Part shown: in pieces, positions 27,920-38,008 of the stretch
Layout of the letters: each line of letters begins with the position of its first letter
Position numbering within the stretch: position 1 is the stretch's first letter
Assembly: GCF_016792905.1 (NCBI RefSeq)
Contig: NZ_JAEULP010000026.1
Span: 62,001 to 126,000, forward strand
Direction: 5' to 3'
From: Tabrizicola sp.
GTDB taxonomy: Bacteria; Pseudomonadota; Alphaproteobacteria; Rhodobacterales; Rhodobacteraceae
Length of the DNA stretch: 64,000 bases
Notes under the pieces: model-generated
What the model saw: the letters and a program-made list of their open reading frames with translations, nothing else
Told to the model about the DNA's origin: nothing
The model's database searches: none
Position numbers and translations under genes: made by a program

Positions 27920-28075
27920 TCAGTCGGCCGAAGCCGTCAGATAGGCCGTCGCACGGTCAGGGGCCTGCGCGAGCGAGGCTTTGCCTGCGCCCGAGATCGG
28001 CGCCGCAAGAACCATTGCCGAAAGCAGAACGCCGACAGCAACGGCCGGGGCAAGGATCGAAAGCTTTTTCATCAT
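27920..28075 (-). CDS. Mini exported peptide (51 aa), unknown
   Basis: A 51-residue product beginning MMKKLSILAPAVAVGVLLSA, a typical signal peptide, probably cut after AAPISG or a nearby Ala. That leaves only about 20-25 residues ending in AYLTASAD. GGAG lies five to eight bases before the ATGs. It is too short to identify. Its promoter must lie in the region shared with edd. It may be a small periplasmic peptide, or the mature part may be degraded. Confidence 0.55.
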   Translation of the reverse strand: MMKKLSILAPAVAVGVLLSAMVLAAPISGAGKASLAQAPDRATAYLTASAD

Positions 28076-28252
28076 CCATTCTCCAGAAAATCGAAAACCG
28101 TACCGCCTTCTTCCATGTTTGTTTGTTGGCTTTTGGACTCGGGTCGGTAAAGATTCGGCCCATATTCTGGCATTCCCGTGCCGATAGATGCGCGAGCCTT
28201 GCCAATACCCGCTTTGGTTGAAGAATGGCCTCGTTTCGGCGTCAATTGCCTG

Positions 28253-28280
28253 TTGTTAGCGCTAACACATGCTGTTATAC
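28253..28280 (+). promoter_or_regulatory. Candidate edd promoter overlapping the operator
   Basis: TTGTTA (28253-28258) and TTATAC (28275-28280) are 16 bases apart and lie 31 bases before the edd ATG. The TGTTAGCGCTAACA palindrome covers the -35 element and part of the spacer, as expected for a repressor site. Confidence 0.5.
28254..28267. promoter_or_regulatory. LacI-family (CceR-like) operator upstream of edd
   Basis: A perfect 14-bp palindrome, TGTTAGCGCTAACA, 44 bases before the edd start. Its inner 12 bases recur exactly before zwf. The form with a central CG is typical of LacI-family sites. In Rhodobacter the LacI-type regulator CceR is known to control Entner-Doudoroff genes. That this site is bound by such a protein is inference. 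Confidence 0.75.
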
Positions 28281-28310
28281 GCAGCCCGACCGCAAAGCCC
28301 AGAGGACGCC

Positions 28311-30116
28311 ATGCCACTGCACCCCACCATCGCCCGCGTCACCGACCGCATCCGTGCACGGTCCGAGACGTCGCGCGGAGCGTACCTGGAGCGTATGACG
28401 CGGGCGGTGGCGAAGGGCCCGGTCCGCGCGCATCTGAGCTGTGGCAACCAGGCCCATGCCTATGCGGCGATGGGGGCGGCGAAAGGCGATCTGGTCGACG
28501 CGAAGGTCGCGAACCTTGGGGTGATCACCGCCTACAACGACATGCTCTCGGCGCATCAGCCCTATGAGCGCTACCCGGACCTGATCCGGGCTGCGGCGGC
28601 GAAGGCGGGGGTCACGGTGCAGGTCGCGGGCGGGGTCCCGGCGATGTGCGACGGGGTCACGCAAGGTCAGCCGGGGATGGAGCTGTCGCTCTTTTCCCGC
28701 GACGTCATCGCCCTGGCGGCAGGGGTGGCGATGAGCCACGACTGCTTCGATGCAGCGCTGTACCTGGGCGTCTGCGACAAGATCGTGCCCGGCCTGGTGA
28801 TGGCGGCGGCGACCTTCGGCCATGTCCCTGCGGTCTTCGTTCCGGCGGGGCCGATGACGAGCGGCATTCCGAACGACCAGAAGTCAAAGGTGCGCAATGC
28901 CTGGGCCGAGGGGCGGGCAACGCGCGAGGAACTGATGGCCGCCGAGATGGCGAGCTACCATGGACCGGGAACCTGCACCTTCTACGGCACGGCCAACACC
29001 AACCAGATGCTGATGGAGCTGATGGGCCTGCACCTGCCCGGCGCCAGTTTCGTGAACCCCGGCACGCCCCTGCGCGAGGCGCTGACAGTGGCGGCCGTCG
29101 AGCGGGCCGCAGCGATCACCGCCTTGGGCAACGACTTCCGCCCGGCGGGCGAGGTGTTGGACGAACGCGCCTATGTCAACGGCATCGTCGGGCTCATGGC
29201 GACCGGCGGGTCGACGAACCTGGTGCTGCACCTGCCCGCGATGGCGCGCTGTTCGGGGGTGCTGCTGGATTTGCAGGACTTCGCCGACCTCAGCGAAGCG
29301 GTGCCCCTGATGGCGAAGGTCTACCCGAATGGCCTGGCGGACGTGAACCACTTCCACGCGGCGGGGGGGTTGCAGTTCCTGATCGGCCAGCTTCTGGATG
29401 CGGGGCTTCTGCATGGGGATGCGAAGACGGTGGCCGGGGACGGGCTCGCCTTCTATCGGCAGGAACCGGTGCTGGAGGACGGGCAGCTCGCCTGGCGTGC
29501 GGGGCCGGTCGTCAGCCTGAACGACCGGATCGTGCGGCCCGCGACCGAGCCTTTCGCGGCACAGGGGGGGCTGAAGCTTCTGACGGGGAACCTGGGGAAG
29601 GGCGTGATCAAGGTATCCGCCGTCGCGCCGGAACGACATGTCATCGAAGCCCCCGCCCGCGTCTTCCATTCCCAGGATGCGGTGAAGGCGGCGTTCAAGG
29701 CGGGGGAGTTCACCAGCGACACTGTCGTCGTTGTGCGCTTCCAGGGCCCGCAGGCGAACGGGATGCCGGAGCTGCATTCGCTGACGCCGACGCTGAGCGT
29801 GTTGCAGGACAGGGGGCTGAAGGTGGCACTGGTGACCGATGGCCGGATGTCCGGGGCGAGCGGCAAGGTCCCGGCGGCGATCCATGTGGCGCCCGAAGCT
29901 GCCGCCGGTGGCCCGCTGGCCCGGCTCCGCGATCGTGACATCGTCCGGCTGGACGCGGTGGCGGGAACGCTGACCGTCCTTTCGCCCGATTTCGACAACC
30001 GCGCGCCCGTGGTGGCGGACCTTTCTGCCAACGAGCACGGCATCGGCCGCGAGCTGTTCGCCGCCTTCCGCCGCAACGTGGGATCGGCCGATACCGGCGC
30101 GGCCCTCGTGATCTGA
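28311..30116 (+). CDS. edd: Phosphogluconate dehydratase
   Basis: A 601-residue enzyme of the IlvD/Edd family that converts 6-phosphogluconate to 2-keto-3-deoxy-6-phosphogluconate (KDPG). It binds a [4Fe-4S] cluster through cysteines including those in [13 protein letters not shown] and [37 protein letters not shown] and [18 protein letters not shown] are family blocks. I chose the ATG at 28311, preceded by AGAGGA; an ATG at 28269 would lie almost on the operator. Edd and eda are on one strand with 270 bases between them. It is the first committed step of the Entner-Doudoroff pathway. Confidence 0.95.
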   Translation: MPLHPTIARVTDRIRARSETSRGAYLERMTRAVAKGPVRAHLSCGNQAHAYAAMGAAKGDLVDAKVANLGVITAYNDMLSAHQPYERYPDLIRAAAAKAGVTVQVAGGVPAMCDGVTQGQPGMELSLFSRDVIALAAGVAMSHDCFDAALYLGVCDKIVPGLVMAAATFGHVPAVFVPAGPMTSGIPNDQKSKVRNAWAEGRATREELMAAEMASYHGPGTCTFYGTANTNQMLMELMGLHLPGASFVNPGTPLREALTVAAVERAAAITALGNDFRPAGEVLDERAYVNGIVGLMATGGSTNLVLHLPAMARCSGVLLDLQDFADLSEAVPLMAKVYPNGLADVNHFHAAGGLQFLIGQLLDAGLLHGDAKTVAGDGLAFYRQEPVLEDGQLAWRAGPVVSLNDRIVRPATEPFAAQGGLKLLTGNLGKGVIKVSAVAPERHVIEAPARVFHSQDAVKAAFKAGEFTSDTVVVVRFQGPQANGMPELHSLTPTLSVLQDRGLKVALVTDGRMSGASGKVPAAIHVAPEAAAGGPLARLRDRDIVRLDAVAGTLTVLSPDFDNRAPVVADLSANEHGIGRELFAAFRRNVGSADTGAALVI

Positions 30117-30150
30117 CTTCCCGGGCCGCGCGCCCGGACCGACTGTCGCT

Positions 30151-30184
30151 GCCTCCGGCGGGGATATTTTAACCAGTATGAAAG
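30151..30184 (+). repeat. Left arm of a long inverted repeat between edd and eda
   Basis: GCCTCCGGCGGGGATATTT, three bases, then CCAGTATGAAAG. The same 34 bases, with only the three-base spacer changed, occur in inverse orientation at 30306-30339. Confidence 0.85.
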
Positions 30185-30305
30185 GATTGGCGGTGCATCT
30201 TCTGGCTACGGTACAGGCGGGGACGCCGATGACCGTCCAGTGTGAAGGGCCCCTCGCCTCCCCCCGCAAACGGGCCCGAGGTGAGGGGTCAGCTCTGCCC
30301 TTGCG

Positions 30306-30339
30306 CTTTCATACTGGCGCAAATATCCCCGCCGGAGGC
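30306..30339 (-). repeat. Right arm of the edd-eda inverted repeat
   Basis: The exact reverse complement of 30151-30184 outside a three-base spacer (cgc here, taa in the left arm). The two arms enclose 121 bases. A transcript from edd to eda could form a 31-pair stem. Confidence 0.85.
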
Positions 30340-30386
30340 TCCCGCACCATCCACCCGCCCCTCGCCGGGGCCTGAAGGAGCCGACC

Positions 30387-31034
30387 ATGACCCCCGCCCA
30401 GCAATCCACTGAGGCCGCGAAGATCTGCCGCCTTGCCCCCGTCGTTCCCGTGCTGGTGATCGACGATCTGGCCCATGCCAAGCCGCTGGCCGAGGCGCTG
30501 GTCGCGGGCGGCTTGCCTGCGCTGGAGGTCACTTTGCGCACCCCCGTCGCGCTGGATGCGATCCGGGCGATGGCGGAGGTGCCGGGGGGAGTTGTCGGGG
30601 CGGGCACGCTGCTGACACCTGCCGATGTGAAGGCGGCCAAGGCGGCGGGGGCGATGTTCGGCGTCTCGCCGGGCGCGACCGAGCGGATCATCGCGGCTTG
30701 CGAGGACGAGGGCCTGCCGCTTCTGCCGGGGGCGGCGACGGCGTCGGAGATCATGGCGCTGCTGGAACGGGGCTTCACGGTGCAGAAGTTCTTCCCGGCA
30801 GAACAGGCGGGCGGCGCGGCGTACCTCAAGTCCATCGGCTCGCCGATTCCGCAGGTGAAATTCTGCCCCACGGGGGGGATCAGCCTGAAGATCGCGCCCG
30901 ACTACCTGGCGCTGAAGAACATCCTCTGCGTCGGCGGCAGCTGGGTTGCGCCGAAGGAGGCGATGGCGAAGGGCGACTGGGCGGCGATCACCACGCTGGC
31001 GCGCGAGGCGGCCCACCTGCCCCGCAGCGCCTAG
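30387..31034 (+). CDS. eda: 2-dehydro-3-deoxy-6-phosphogluconate aldolase
   Basis: A 215-residue class I aldolase that splits KDPG to pyruvate and glyceraldehyde-3-phosphate. Motifs are [15 protein letters not shown] with the catalytic Glu, GAGTL, and [12 protein letters not shown] with the Schiff-base Lys. FCPTGGIS binds phosphate. GAAGGAG lies seven bases before the ATG. It follows edd after a repeat-bearing 270-bp gap. Confidence 0.95.
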   Translation: MTPAQQSTEAAKICRLAPVVPVLVIDDLAHAKPLAEALVAGGLPALEVTLRTPVALDAIRAMAEVPGGVVGAGTLLTPADVKAAKAAGAMFGVSPGATERIIAACEDEGLPLLPGAATASEIMALLERGFTVQKFFPAEQAGGAAYLKSIGSPIPQVKFCPTGGISLKIAPDYLALKNILCVGGSWVAPKEAMAKGDWAAITTLAREAAHLPRSA

Positions 31035-31355
31035 TTGTCTGATGCCCCGGTTCGATGGTGCGATCCTTGCGAGCGGTCGGAAGGCGCACCAAGGGACAGG
31101 ATTCCGGAACCGATCCTGCAGGCTCCTGAAGAAGCCGGCTGACACTCCGCCCGGAGAGGACCCGGCCAGCCCGCCTGCACCCGATGCGGAGCGACACCCT
31201 GGCGGAACGCGTTCCAGGCCATGTACTCCTTCCGTAGCCACCCGGAGCTTTCGCGGCTTTTCAGCCTCACCCCGGTTCGGTATAAGCGCCGAATACCAGA
31301 AGCGGGGGGCTGCGCCCAACCCGCGCGCCCAGGGCAGCGAAGAACAGAGGATCCG
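31035..31355. other. Gene-free 321-bp stretch between eda and accB
   Basis: No coding region is supported. An imperfect hairpin (CAGGAT / ATCCTG, 31097-31118) may end the eda transcript, though no T-run follows. A perfect 12-bp palindrome, GGAACGCGTTCC (31204-31215), lies 140 bases before accB. A TATAAG-like box occurs near 31281. Together they suggest that the accB promoter is here. Confidence 0.45.
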
Positions 31356-31844
31356 ATGAGCAAGCAGAACACCGACACCGACGTCGCCTTCATCTCGGCC
31401 CTGGCCGAGCTTCTGAACAAGAACGAGCTGACCGAATTGTCGGTGAAGCGGGAATACGGCGAGGATGACAGCCTTGAGGTCCGCGTGGTGAAGCAGGCGA
31501 CCGTGGTGACCGTCGCCGCTGCGCCTGCCCCGGTTCTGCACCATGCCGCGCCCGCTGCCGCCCCGGCTGCCGTCGCCGCTCCGGCAGCACCCGAAGACCC
31601 GGCCCAGCATCCCGGCGCCGTGACCTCGCCCATGGTTGGGACTGTCTACCTCGCCGCCGAACCCGGCGCCTCGCCCTTCGTGACCGTGGGCGCGCAGGTC
31701 AGCGAAGGCCAGACCGTCCTGATCATCGAGGCGATGAAGACGATGAACCACATCCCCGCCCCGCGCGCAGGGATCGTGAAGCGTATCCTGGTCGAGGACG
31801 GCCACCCGGTCGAATACGGCGCCCCCCTGATGATCGTCGAATAA
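31356..31844 (+). CDS. accB: Acetyl-CoA carboxylase biotin carboxyl carrier protein
   Basis: A 162-residue BCCP. The N-terminal part (1-50) is a dimerisation-type region, residues 51-85 are an Ala/Pro-rich flexible linker, and the C-terminal biotinyl domain holds IIEAMKTMNHI with the biotinylated Lys at about residue 128. GTVYLAAEPGASPFV includes the short protruding thumb seen in bacterial BCCPs. I chose the ATG at 31356 (AGAGGA upstream). AccC follows after 12 bases. The carboxyltransferase genes accA and accD are not here, as is usual. Confidence 0.95.
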   Translation: MSKQNTDTDVAFISALAELLNKNELTELSVKREYGEDDSLEVRVVKQATVVTVAAAPAPVLHHAAPAAAPAAVAAPAAPEDPAQHPGAVTSPMVGTVYLAAEPGASPFVTVGAQVSEGQTVLIIEAMKTMNHIPAPRAGIVKRILVEDGHPVEYGAPLMIVE

Positions 31845-31856
31845 GGCTGGTGCCCC

Positions 31857-33203
<1,347 letters not shown>

Positions 33204-33234
33204 GGTGAAGGGGCGTCCCGAGGGGCGCCCTGCC

Positions 33235-33279
33235 GCAAAAGTCTTCGAAGACTTTTGCAAAATCCTTCGAAGGATCTTG
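33235..33279. repeat. Paired palindromic element, copy 4 (accC / aat)
   Basis: A perfect 24-bp palindrome centred on GTCTTCGAAGAC (33235-33258) shares its last base with a second, 22-bp palindrome centred on CCTTCGAAGG with one mismatch (33258-33279). Unlike the other copies, this one lies between genes on the same strand. It reaches to four bases before the aat start. Confidence 0.85.
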
Positions 33280-33282
33280 TAA

Positions 33283-33966
33283 GTGCCCGGGACGTCCTCG
33301 CGCGAAGATCTTACCCCCGACATCCTGCTGCGCGCCTATGCCATGGGAATCTTCCCGATGTCGGACGGTCGCGACGACCCCGACATCCACTGGGTCGACC
33401 CGCGCCTGCGCGGCGTGCTGCCGCTCGACGGATTCCACATCTCGCGCTCGCTGGCGAAAGGCCTCCGGTCCGGTCGGTTCCGCGTCACCACCGACACCGC
33501 CTTCGAAGCCGTGGTCGAGGCCTGCGCCGACCGCGAGGAGACCTGGATCAGCCAGCGCATCCAGCGGCTTTACCTCCAGTTGCACGGCCTCGGTCAGGCC
33601 CACAGCATCGAGGTTTGGCAAGGCGACAGGCTGGTCGGTGGCGTCTACGGCGTCACGCTCGGCGCGGCCTTCTTCGGGGAAAGCATGTTCTCGCGCGCGA
33701 CCGACGCCTCGAAGATCGCACTGGCCCATACGGTGCACCGCCTGCGCGCCGGAGGGTTCCGGCTGTTCGACACCCAGTTCCTGACCCCGCATCTGGCCAG
33801 CCTCGGCGGGCGCGAGCTGCCGAGGTCGGAGTATCACCGTCTTCTGGAAGACGCGCTTGGCAGGTCAGCGCGGTTTTATCCGCCGGAGTTCTCGCCCTCG
33901 CCCTCCGAAGTCGCCGGTTCGGCCGGGGCCTCGGGCAGCACGCAGGACAGGACCCAGACGTCATAG
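33283..33966 (+). CDS. aat: Leucyl/phenylalanyl-tRNA--protein transferase
   Basis: A 227-residue GNAT-like enzyme that adds Leu or Phe to N-terminal Lys or Arg of proteins for ClpS-ClpAP degradation. Family blocks are ILLRAYAMGIFPMSD, IHWVDPRLRGVLPLDGFH, ETWISQRIQRLY, HSIEVWQGDRLVGGVYG and FFGESMFSR. A GTG start at 33283 is the only reasonable one. The AAGGA in the 3' arm of the adjacent palindrome would be its ribosome site, so the hairpin may limit translation. The C-terminal 25 residues are low-complexity and overlap the antisense DUF2155 gene by 91 bases. That tail is probably not functional. Confidence 0.93.
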   Translation: MPGTSSREDLTPDILLRAYAMGIFPMSDGRDDPDIHWVDPRLRGVLPLDGFHISRSLAKGLRSGRFRVTTDTAFEAVVEACADREETWISQRIQRLYLQLHGLGQAHSIEVWQGDRLVGGVYGVTLGAAFFGESMFSRATDASKIALAHTVHRLRAGGFRLFDTQFLTPHLASLGGRELPRSEYHRLLEDALGRSARFYPPEFSPSPSEVAGSAGASGSTQDRTQTS

Positions 33967-34304
33967 CGCGGATGATCCAGCGCGGACAGCGCAGGCGAGG
34001 ACGCCAGCATCCAGCCGCTGAACAGCGGAGCCTCGGTCGTCTCCTCGATCACCGTCAGATGCGCCTCGGCGTCCGACGCCGGGTTGCCCGTCGGATAGCG
34101 GCAGCTGTCGAGCCGAACCACCAGCCGCCCGAACTTGGCCGTCTGCCCGCGACTGAGGGCGACATCGCCGGTCTCGTTGGTGAGCTTGTCCAGAAAGCGC
34201 AACTGCGCGCCGTCCGAGTCGGTGAACTCCGCCGCCGGAGCCTCACCCGTTTCCTGCGCCGAAACCGGCAGGGCCAGCGCCATGAGCAGGGCCAGCGCCT
34301 TCAT
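33876..34304 (-). CDS. DUF2155 domain exported protein
   Basis: A 142-residue protein with a signal peptide ([17 protein letters not shown]). The domain has LRFLDKLTNETGDVAL and LVVRLDSCRYPTGNPASDAEA, followed by PLFSGWMLASSPALSAL and WVLSCVLPE. The two Cys may form a disulfide. DUF2155 is common in alphaproteobacteria and lies in many of them near outer-membrane or complex I genes. The ATG overlaps the mlaD stop (ATGA). Its last 91 bases overlap the 3' end of aat. Confidence 0.85.
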   Translation of the reverse strand: MKALALLMALALPVSAQETGEAPAAEFTDSDGAQLRFLDKLTNETGDVALSRGQTAKFGRLVVRLDSCRYPTGNPASDAEAHLTVIEETTEAPLFSGWMLASSPALSALDHPRYDVWVLSCVLPEAPAEPATSEGEGENSGG

Positions 34305-34783
34305 GGTGTCGCGGTCCCGTCTGCGGGTGCTGCACCTTCCGCGCCGCCACCGGCGAACTTCATCAGAAGCGTGATCAGGCTGACCGCGCCCTGCGTGTCC
34401 TCGATCTCGCCGCCCGGCTCCAGCATTTCCTCGGCTCCGCCGGGCTGGACCTCGACGAAATTGCCGCCCAGCAGTCCCTCGGACGAAATCAGGATGGTGG
34501 AATCCGTGGGCAGCGCCACATCCTTGCGCATCGAAATCGTCGCATCGGCGAAATAGGTCTGCGGGTTCAGCACCAGTCCCGTCACCGTCCCGACCTTCAC
34601 CCCCGCCAACCGAACGTCCGTCCCGACGGTGACCCCCTCGACCGAGCGGAAGCTGGCGATCAGCGGATAACTGTCCGGCGCGCTGACCATCCCCGATCCG
34701 CGCACGGCATAAAGCGCAAAGCCCGCCGCTACCGCCAGGATTGCCGCCCCGGCCAGGATTTCCGCGCGTTCGTAAGCCATCAC
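34301..34783 (-). CDS. mlaD: Outer-membrane lipid asymmetry protein MlaD (MCE domain)
   Basis: A 160-residue inner-membrane-anchored MCE protein: one N-terminal helix (residues 8-25), and the MCE domain beginning at about residue 40 with [37 protein letters not shown] lies at its end, followed by an Ala/Gly tail. MlaD forms a hexameric ring in the ABC system that returns phospholipids from the outer to the inner membrane. MlaE, MlaF and MlaC are not next to it. It overlaps the NDUFA12 gene upstream and the DUF2155 gene downstream. Confidence 0.88.
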   Translation of the reverse strand: MMAYERAEILAGAAILAVAAGFALYAVRGSGMVSAPDSYPLIASFRSVEGVTVGTDVRLAGVKVGTVTGLVLNPQTYFADATISMRKDVALPTDSTILISSEGLLGGNFVEVQPGGAEEMLEPGGEIEDTQGAVSLITLLMKFAGGGAEGAAPADGTATP

Positions 34784-35154
34784 TCGGGCTGCCAGGCCTC
34801 ATAGTCCCGGCGCGCCACCGGCTCGGCCCGGCGGATCGACCCCGGCGGCACATAGGCGGCCTCGGTCCCGGTCAGGTTTTCCTGATGCGGCTTTTCCCAG
34901 GCCTTGTGCTTCAAGGGGGCCTTGGTCGGCGGCTCGTCCCAAGTGAAATGCAGCCAGCCGTGCCAGTCGGGCGAAACGCGCGATGCTTCCATCTCGCCAT
35001 TGTAGATCACCCAGCGCCGCTTGCCGTCGCGGGTCTGGTAGAAGATGTTCCCGGCATCATCCTCGCCCACCTTCACCCCTTTGCGCGAGGTGAAGATCTG
35101 GGTGCCGATGGTCTGGCTGTTCCACCAGGTCAGCAGGCGCTTGAGGAAGTACAT
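34780..35154 (-). CDS. NADH:ubiquinone oxidoreductase accessory subunit, NDUFA12 family
   Basis: A 124-residue protein. The start [39 protein letters not shown] and [16 protein letters not shown] are signatures of NDUFA12 (B17.2), a supernumerary subunit of complex I found in mitochondria and alphaproteobacteria. I chose the ATG at 35154, which gives the family start; the reading frame upstream overlaps the antisense DUF2218 gene. Its stop overlaps the MlaD start. Complex I structural genes are elsewhere. Confidence 0.92.
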   Translation of the reverse strand: MYFLKRLLTWWNSQTIGTQIFTSRKGVKVGEDDAGNIFYQTRDGKRRWVIYNGEMEASRVSPDWHGWLHFTWDEPPTKAPLKHKAWEKPHQENLTGTEAAYVPPGSIRRAEPVARRDYEAWQPE

Positions 35155-35291
35155 GGCGGGCCTCCGGCATCGTTTGCCCTGATATGGCGGAAAGGGGCTA
35201 CAAGGTCCAGAGGGCGCACCACCGACCTTGCCGGTTTTCGCCCGCGACGGAATACTGACGCCAGGGCGTATGATGGGCAAAGGAGACCTGA

Positions 35292-35588
35292 ATGATCCGC
35301 TCAACCGGAACGCTTGCCAGCCCCAAGGCATCGCAATACCTGCAACAGCTGTGCAAGCACTTTGCCCACAAGACCGAAGTCAGCTTTGACCCCCACCAGG
35401 GCAGCATCGCCTTGCGAAGCGGCCCGGCAACCCTGGTTGCCGACGGCGACCGGCTCACCGCAACCGTCACCGCCCCCGATCTTGCCGCCCTGCCCCAGGC
35501 CCGGCATGTGATCGACAAGCATCTCGCGATCTTTGCCCACCGCGAGGGGTTCACCACCCTCGCTTGGGATGATCCCATCGACGCATGA
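35292..35588 (+). CDS. DUF2218 domain protein
   Basis: A 98-residue soluble protein. It starts [21 protein letters not shown], followed by [18 protein letters not shown] and a C-terminal [16 protein letters not shown] block. DUF2218 is found in many proteobacteria, often near siderophore or iron-uptake genes. No such genes are visible here. The ATG follows GGAGACCTGA. It converges with clpX, and the hairpin between them carries a T-run for clpX only. Confidence 0.85.
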   Translation: MIRSTGTLASPKASQYLQQLCKHFAHKTEVSFDPHQGSIALRSGPATLVADGDRLTATVTAPDLAALPQARHVIDKHLAIFAHREGFTTLAWDDPIDA

Positions 35589-35611
35589 AAAAGGCGGGCA
35601 AGCTGCCCGCC
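35588..35611 (-). terminator. Intrinsic terminator of clpX
   Basis: On the minus strand GGCGGGCA, a short loop, TGCCCGCC and TTTTT form a classic rho-independent terminator 26 bases after the clpX stop. On the plus strand the hairpin lies directly after the DUF2218 stop but has no T-run. Confidence 0.9.
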
Positions 35612-35636
35612 TGACATTCACTCAGCCGACGGGAGG

Positions 35637-36899
35637 TCAGGCCTTCGCAGGCTCTTTCTTCTTCGTCTCGGTATAGACCAGCATCGGTTTCGCACCGTTG
35701 TTCACGGCCTCTTCCTTGACGACGACCTCCTCGACCCCGTCCATGCCCGGCAATTCGAACATGGTGTCCAGAAGGATATCCTCCATGATCGAGCGCAGGC
35801 CGCGTGCGCCGGTCTTGCGCTTGATCGCCCGCTTGGCGATCGCGATCAGCGCGTCGCCGGTGAAGGTGAGCTTCACGCCCTCGATCTCGAACAGGCGCTG
35901 GTATTGCTTGACCAGCGCATTCTTCGGCTCGGTCAGGATCGTGACCAGCGCCGCCTCGTCGAGGTCGGTCAGCGTGGCGATCACCGGCAGGCGGCCGACG
36001 AATTCCGGGATCAGGCCGAACTTGAGCAAATCCTCGGGTTCCAGCTCCTTGAACAGGTCGCCGACCGAGCGTTCGTCCGGTCCCTTGACCTCGGCCCCGA
36101 AGCCGATGCCCGACCCCTTGTTGCGCTGCGAGATGATCTTCTCCAGCCCGGCAAAGGCCCCGCCGCAGATGAAAAGGATGTTCGTGGTGTCCACCTGCAG
36201 GAATTCCTGCTGCGGGTGCTTGCGGCCCCCCTGCGGCGGCACGCTGGCAACGGTGCCCTCCATGATCTTCAAGAGCGCCTGCTGCACGCCCTCGCCCGAC
36301 ACGTCGCGGGTGATCGAGGGGTTGTCGGACTTCCGCGTGATCTTGTCGACCTCGTCGATATAGACGATCCCGCGCTGCGCCCGTTCGACGTTGTATTCGC
36401 TGGCCTGCAACAGCTTCAGGATGATGTTTTCCACATCCTCCCCCACGTAACCAGCCTCGGTCAGCGTGGTCGCGTCCGCCATGGTGAAGGGCACGTCCAG
36501 GATGCGCGCCAGCGTCTGCGCCAGAAGCGTCTTGCCGCAGCCCGTGGGGCCGATCAAGAGGATGTTCGACTTAGACAGCTCGATATCGGTCTTGGACGAA
36601 TGGTTCAGCCGCTTGTAGTGGTTGTGCACCGCGACCGACAGCACGCGCTTGGCATGGATCTGGCCGATCACGTAGTCGTCCAGCACCTTGCAGATCTCGC
36701 GCGGGGTCGGCACGCCATCCGAGGATTTCAGACCCGTGGTCTTCGTCTCCTCTCGTATGATGTCCATGCACAGCTCGACGCATTCATCGCAGATGAAGAC
36801 CGTCGGCCCGGCGATCAGCTTGCGCACCTCATGCTGGCTCTTGCCGCAGAACGAACAGTAAAGCGTGTTCTTGCTGTCGCCGCCGGTGTTGTTCGCCAT
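35637..36899 (-). CDS. clpX: ATP-dependent Clp protease ATP-binding subunit ClpX
   Basis: A 420-residue AAA+ unfoldase. The N-terminal zinc-binding domain has its four Cys in CSFCGKS and CDECVELC. Walker A is [14 protein letters not shown] near residue 120, Walker [11 protein letters not shown] near 180, and the pore loop is in [14 protein letters not shown]. ClpX recognises degrons and feeds ClpP. I chose the ATG at 36899 because it gives the usual MANNTG-type start. It is separated from clpP by 140 bases that include a clpP terminator, so it probably has its own promoter as well. Confidence 0.97.
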   Translation of the reverse strand: MANNTGGDSKNTLYCSFCGKSQHEVRKLIAGPTVFICDECVELCMDIIREETKTTGLKSSDGVPTPREICKVLDDYVIGQIHAKRVLSVAVHNHYKRLNHSSKTDIELSKSNILLIGPTGCGKTLLAQTLARILDVPFTMADATTLTEAGYVGEDVENIILKLLQASEYNVERAQRGIVYIDEVDKITRKSDNPSITRDVSGEGVQQALLKIMEGTVASVPPQGGRKHPQQEFLQVDTTNILFICGGAFAGLEKIISQRNKGSGIGFGAEVKGPDERSVGDLFKELEPEDLLKFGLIPEFVGRLPVIATLTDLDEAALVTILTEPKNALVKQYQRLFEIEGVKLTFTGDALIAIAKRAIKRKTGARGLRSIMEDILLDTMFELPGMDGVEEVVVKEEAVNNGAKPMLVYTETKKKEPAKA

Positions 36900-36992
36900 C
36901 CGCAGTCCTCTAAGCTTTGCTGCCAATTCCCTGTGCTACAGGGCCGGAGCCTTGGCGGAAGTTTAGGCCAACCCCCAAGGCACCACAATCCG

Positions 36993-37029
36993 AAAAACCC
37001 GCCCGAAAAGTCGTTGGACCATCGGGCGG
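36993..37029 (-). terminator. Intrinsic terminator between clpP and clpX
   Basis: On the minus strand, CCGCCCGA and TCGGGCGG pair around a 15-base loop and are followed by GTTTTTC. It begins 11 bases after the clpP stop. The structure suggests that much clpP mRNA ends here. Confidence 0.85.
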
Positions 37030-37039
37030 AATGTGGGCG

Positions 37040-37672
37040 TCATTTCGACGTATCGTCGGCCTTTCCACGGCTTTCCAGGATCTGGTCGATCAGGCCCCAG
37101 GCCTTGGCATCCTCGGCCGACATGAAGTTGTCGCGCTCCAGCGCCTGTTCGACCGTGTCATAGTCGTTGCCGGTGTGACGGACGTAGATCTCGTTCAGGC
37201 GGCGCTTCAGCTTCAGCGTCTCCTGCGCGTGGATCATGATGTCGGTCGCCTGGCCCTGGTAGCCGCCCGAGGGCTGGTGCACCATGATCCGGCTGTTCGG
37301 CAGGCTGAAGCGCATGCCCTTTTCCCCCGCCGTCAGGAGAAGCGAGCCCATCGAGGCCGCCTGCCCGATCACCAGCGTGGAAATCTTCGGCCGGATGTAC
37401 TGCATCGTGTCGTAGATCGAGAGCCCCGCCGTAACAACGCCGCCGGGGCTGTTGATGTACATCGAGATTTCCTTGGACGGGTTTTCCGATTCCAGGAACA
37501 GCAGCTGCGCGCAGATCAGGCTCGACATGCCGTCATGCACCGGGCCGCCCAGGAAGATGATCCGTTCCTTCAGAAGGCGGCTGTAGATGTCATAGGCGCG
37601 TTCGCCCCGGCTGGTCTGCTCGACGACCATGGGGACAAGCGTGTTCATGTAGTGGTCAACGGGATCGCGCAT
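37040..37672 (-). CDS. clpP: ATP-dependent Clp protease proteolytic subunit
   Basis: A 210-residue serine peptidase, class S14. The catalytic Ser is in [12 protein letters not shown] near residue 106 and the His in [12 protein letters not shown] near 131. The [10 protein letters not shown] block and [18 protein letters not shown] are as in ClpP. It forms the 14-mer that ClpX and ClpA serve. I chose the ATG at 37672; a start at 37648 (MNTLVP) is possible because the propeptide is short. The promoter should lie in the 336-bp region shared with the CAP gene. Confidence 0.97.
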   Translation of the reverse strand: MRDPVDHYMNTLVPMVVEQTSRGERAYDIYSRLLKERIIFLGGPVHDGMSSLICAQLLFLESENPSKEISMYINSPGGVVTAGLSIYDTMQYIRPKISTLVIGQAASMGSLLLTAGEKGMRFSLPNSRIMVHQPSGGYQGQATDIMIHAQETLKLKRRLNEIYVRHTGNDYDTVEQALERDNFMSAEDAKAWGLIDQILESRGKADDTSK

Positions 37673-38008
37673 CGGGGCCTGCCTCTCGTGTCTTTTCGAG
37701 GAATATCGTCGAAAGTCTTGCCAGAGTCTTAGTGGCGCGGCACGGGGGCTGCAAGGGCACCCCGGCGACTTCCGGTCCAGCCCGCGCGTCCGTGCGGCCG
37801 GGACCATTCTCCCGCCGTCACCCTTGCGCCGATCCGATCGCATATCCGGGTCACGCCGAAGCCCCCCGGCAAAGCTTCGCCGACTCTCCCGCAGGACGAG
37901 TGCATTGCCGACAATTCTCGCATATTTCACCAATTGCGCCACATTCTGCCCGAATCCGGCCCAACTGCTCTGGGAATGATGAATGGCGCCAAACGATGGG
38001 GAAATGTC
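37673..38008. other. Gene-free 336-bp divergent promoter region (clpP / CAP protein)
   Basis: No coding region is supported. It holds two outward promoters. A GC-rich central part (37735-37850) lies between more AT-rich ends. Palindromic matches (GTCGAAAG near 37709, for instance) are short. I could not find a convincing heat-shock promoter for clpP. Confidence 0.4.

Noticed and set aside
37673-37760. Heat-shock (sigma-32) promoter for clpP
   Set aside because: I could not find a -35 and -10 pair at proper spacing that resembles the alphaproteobacterial consensus.
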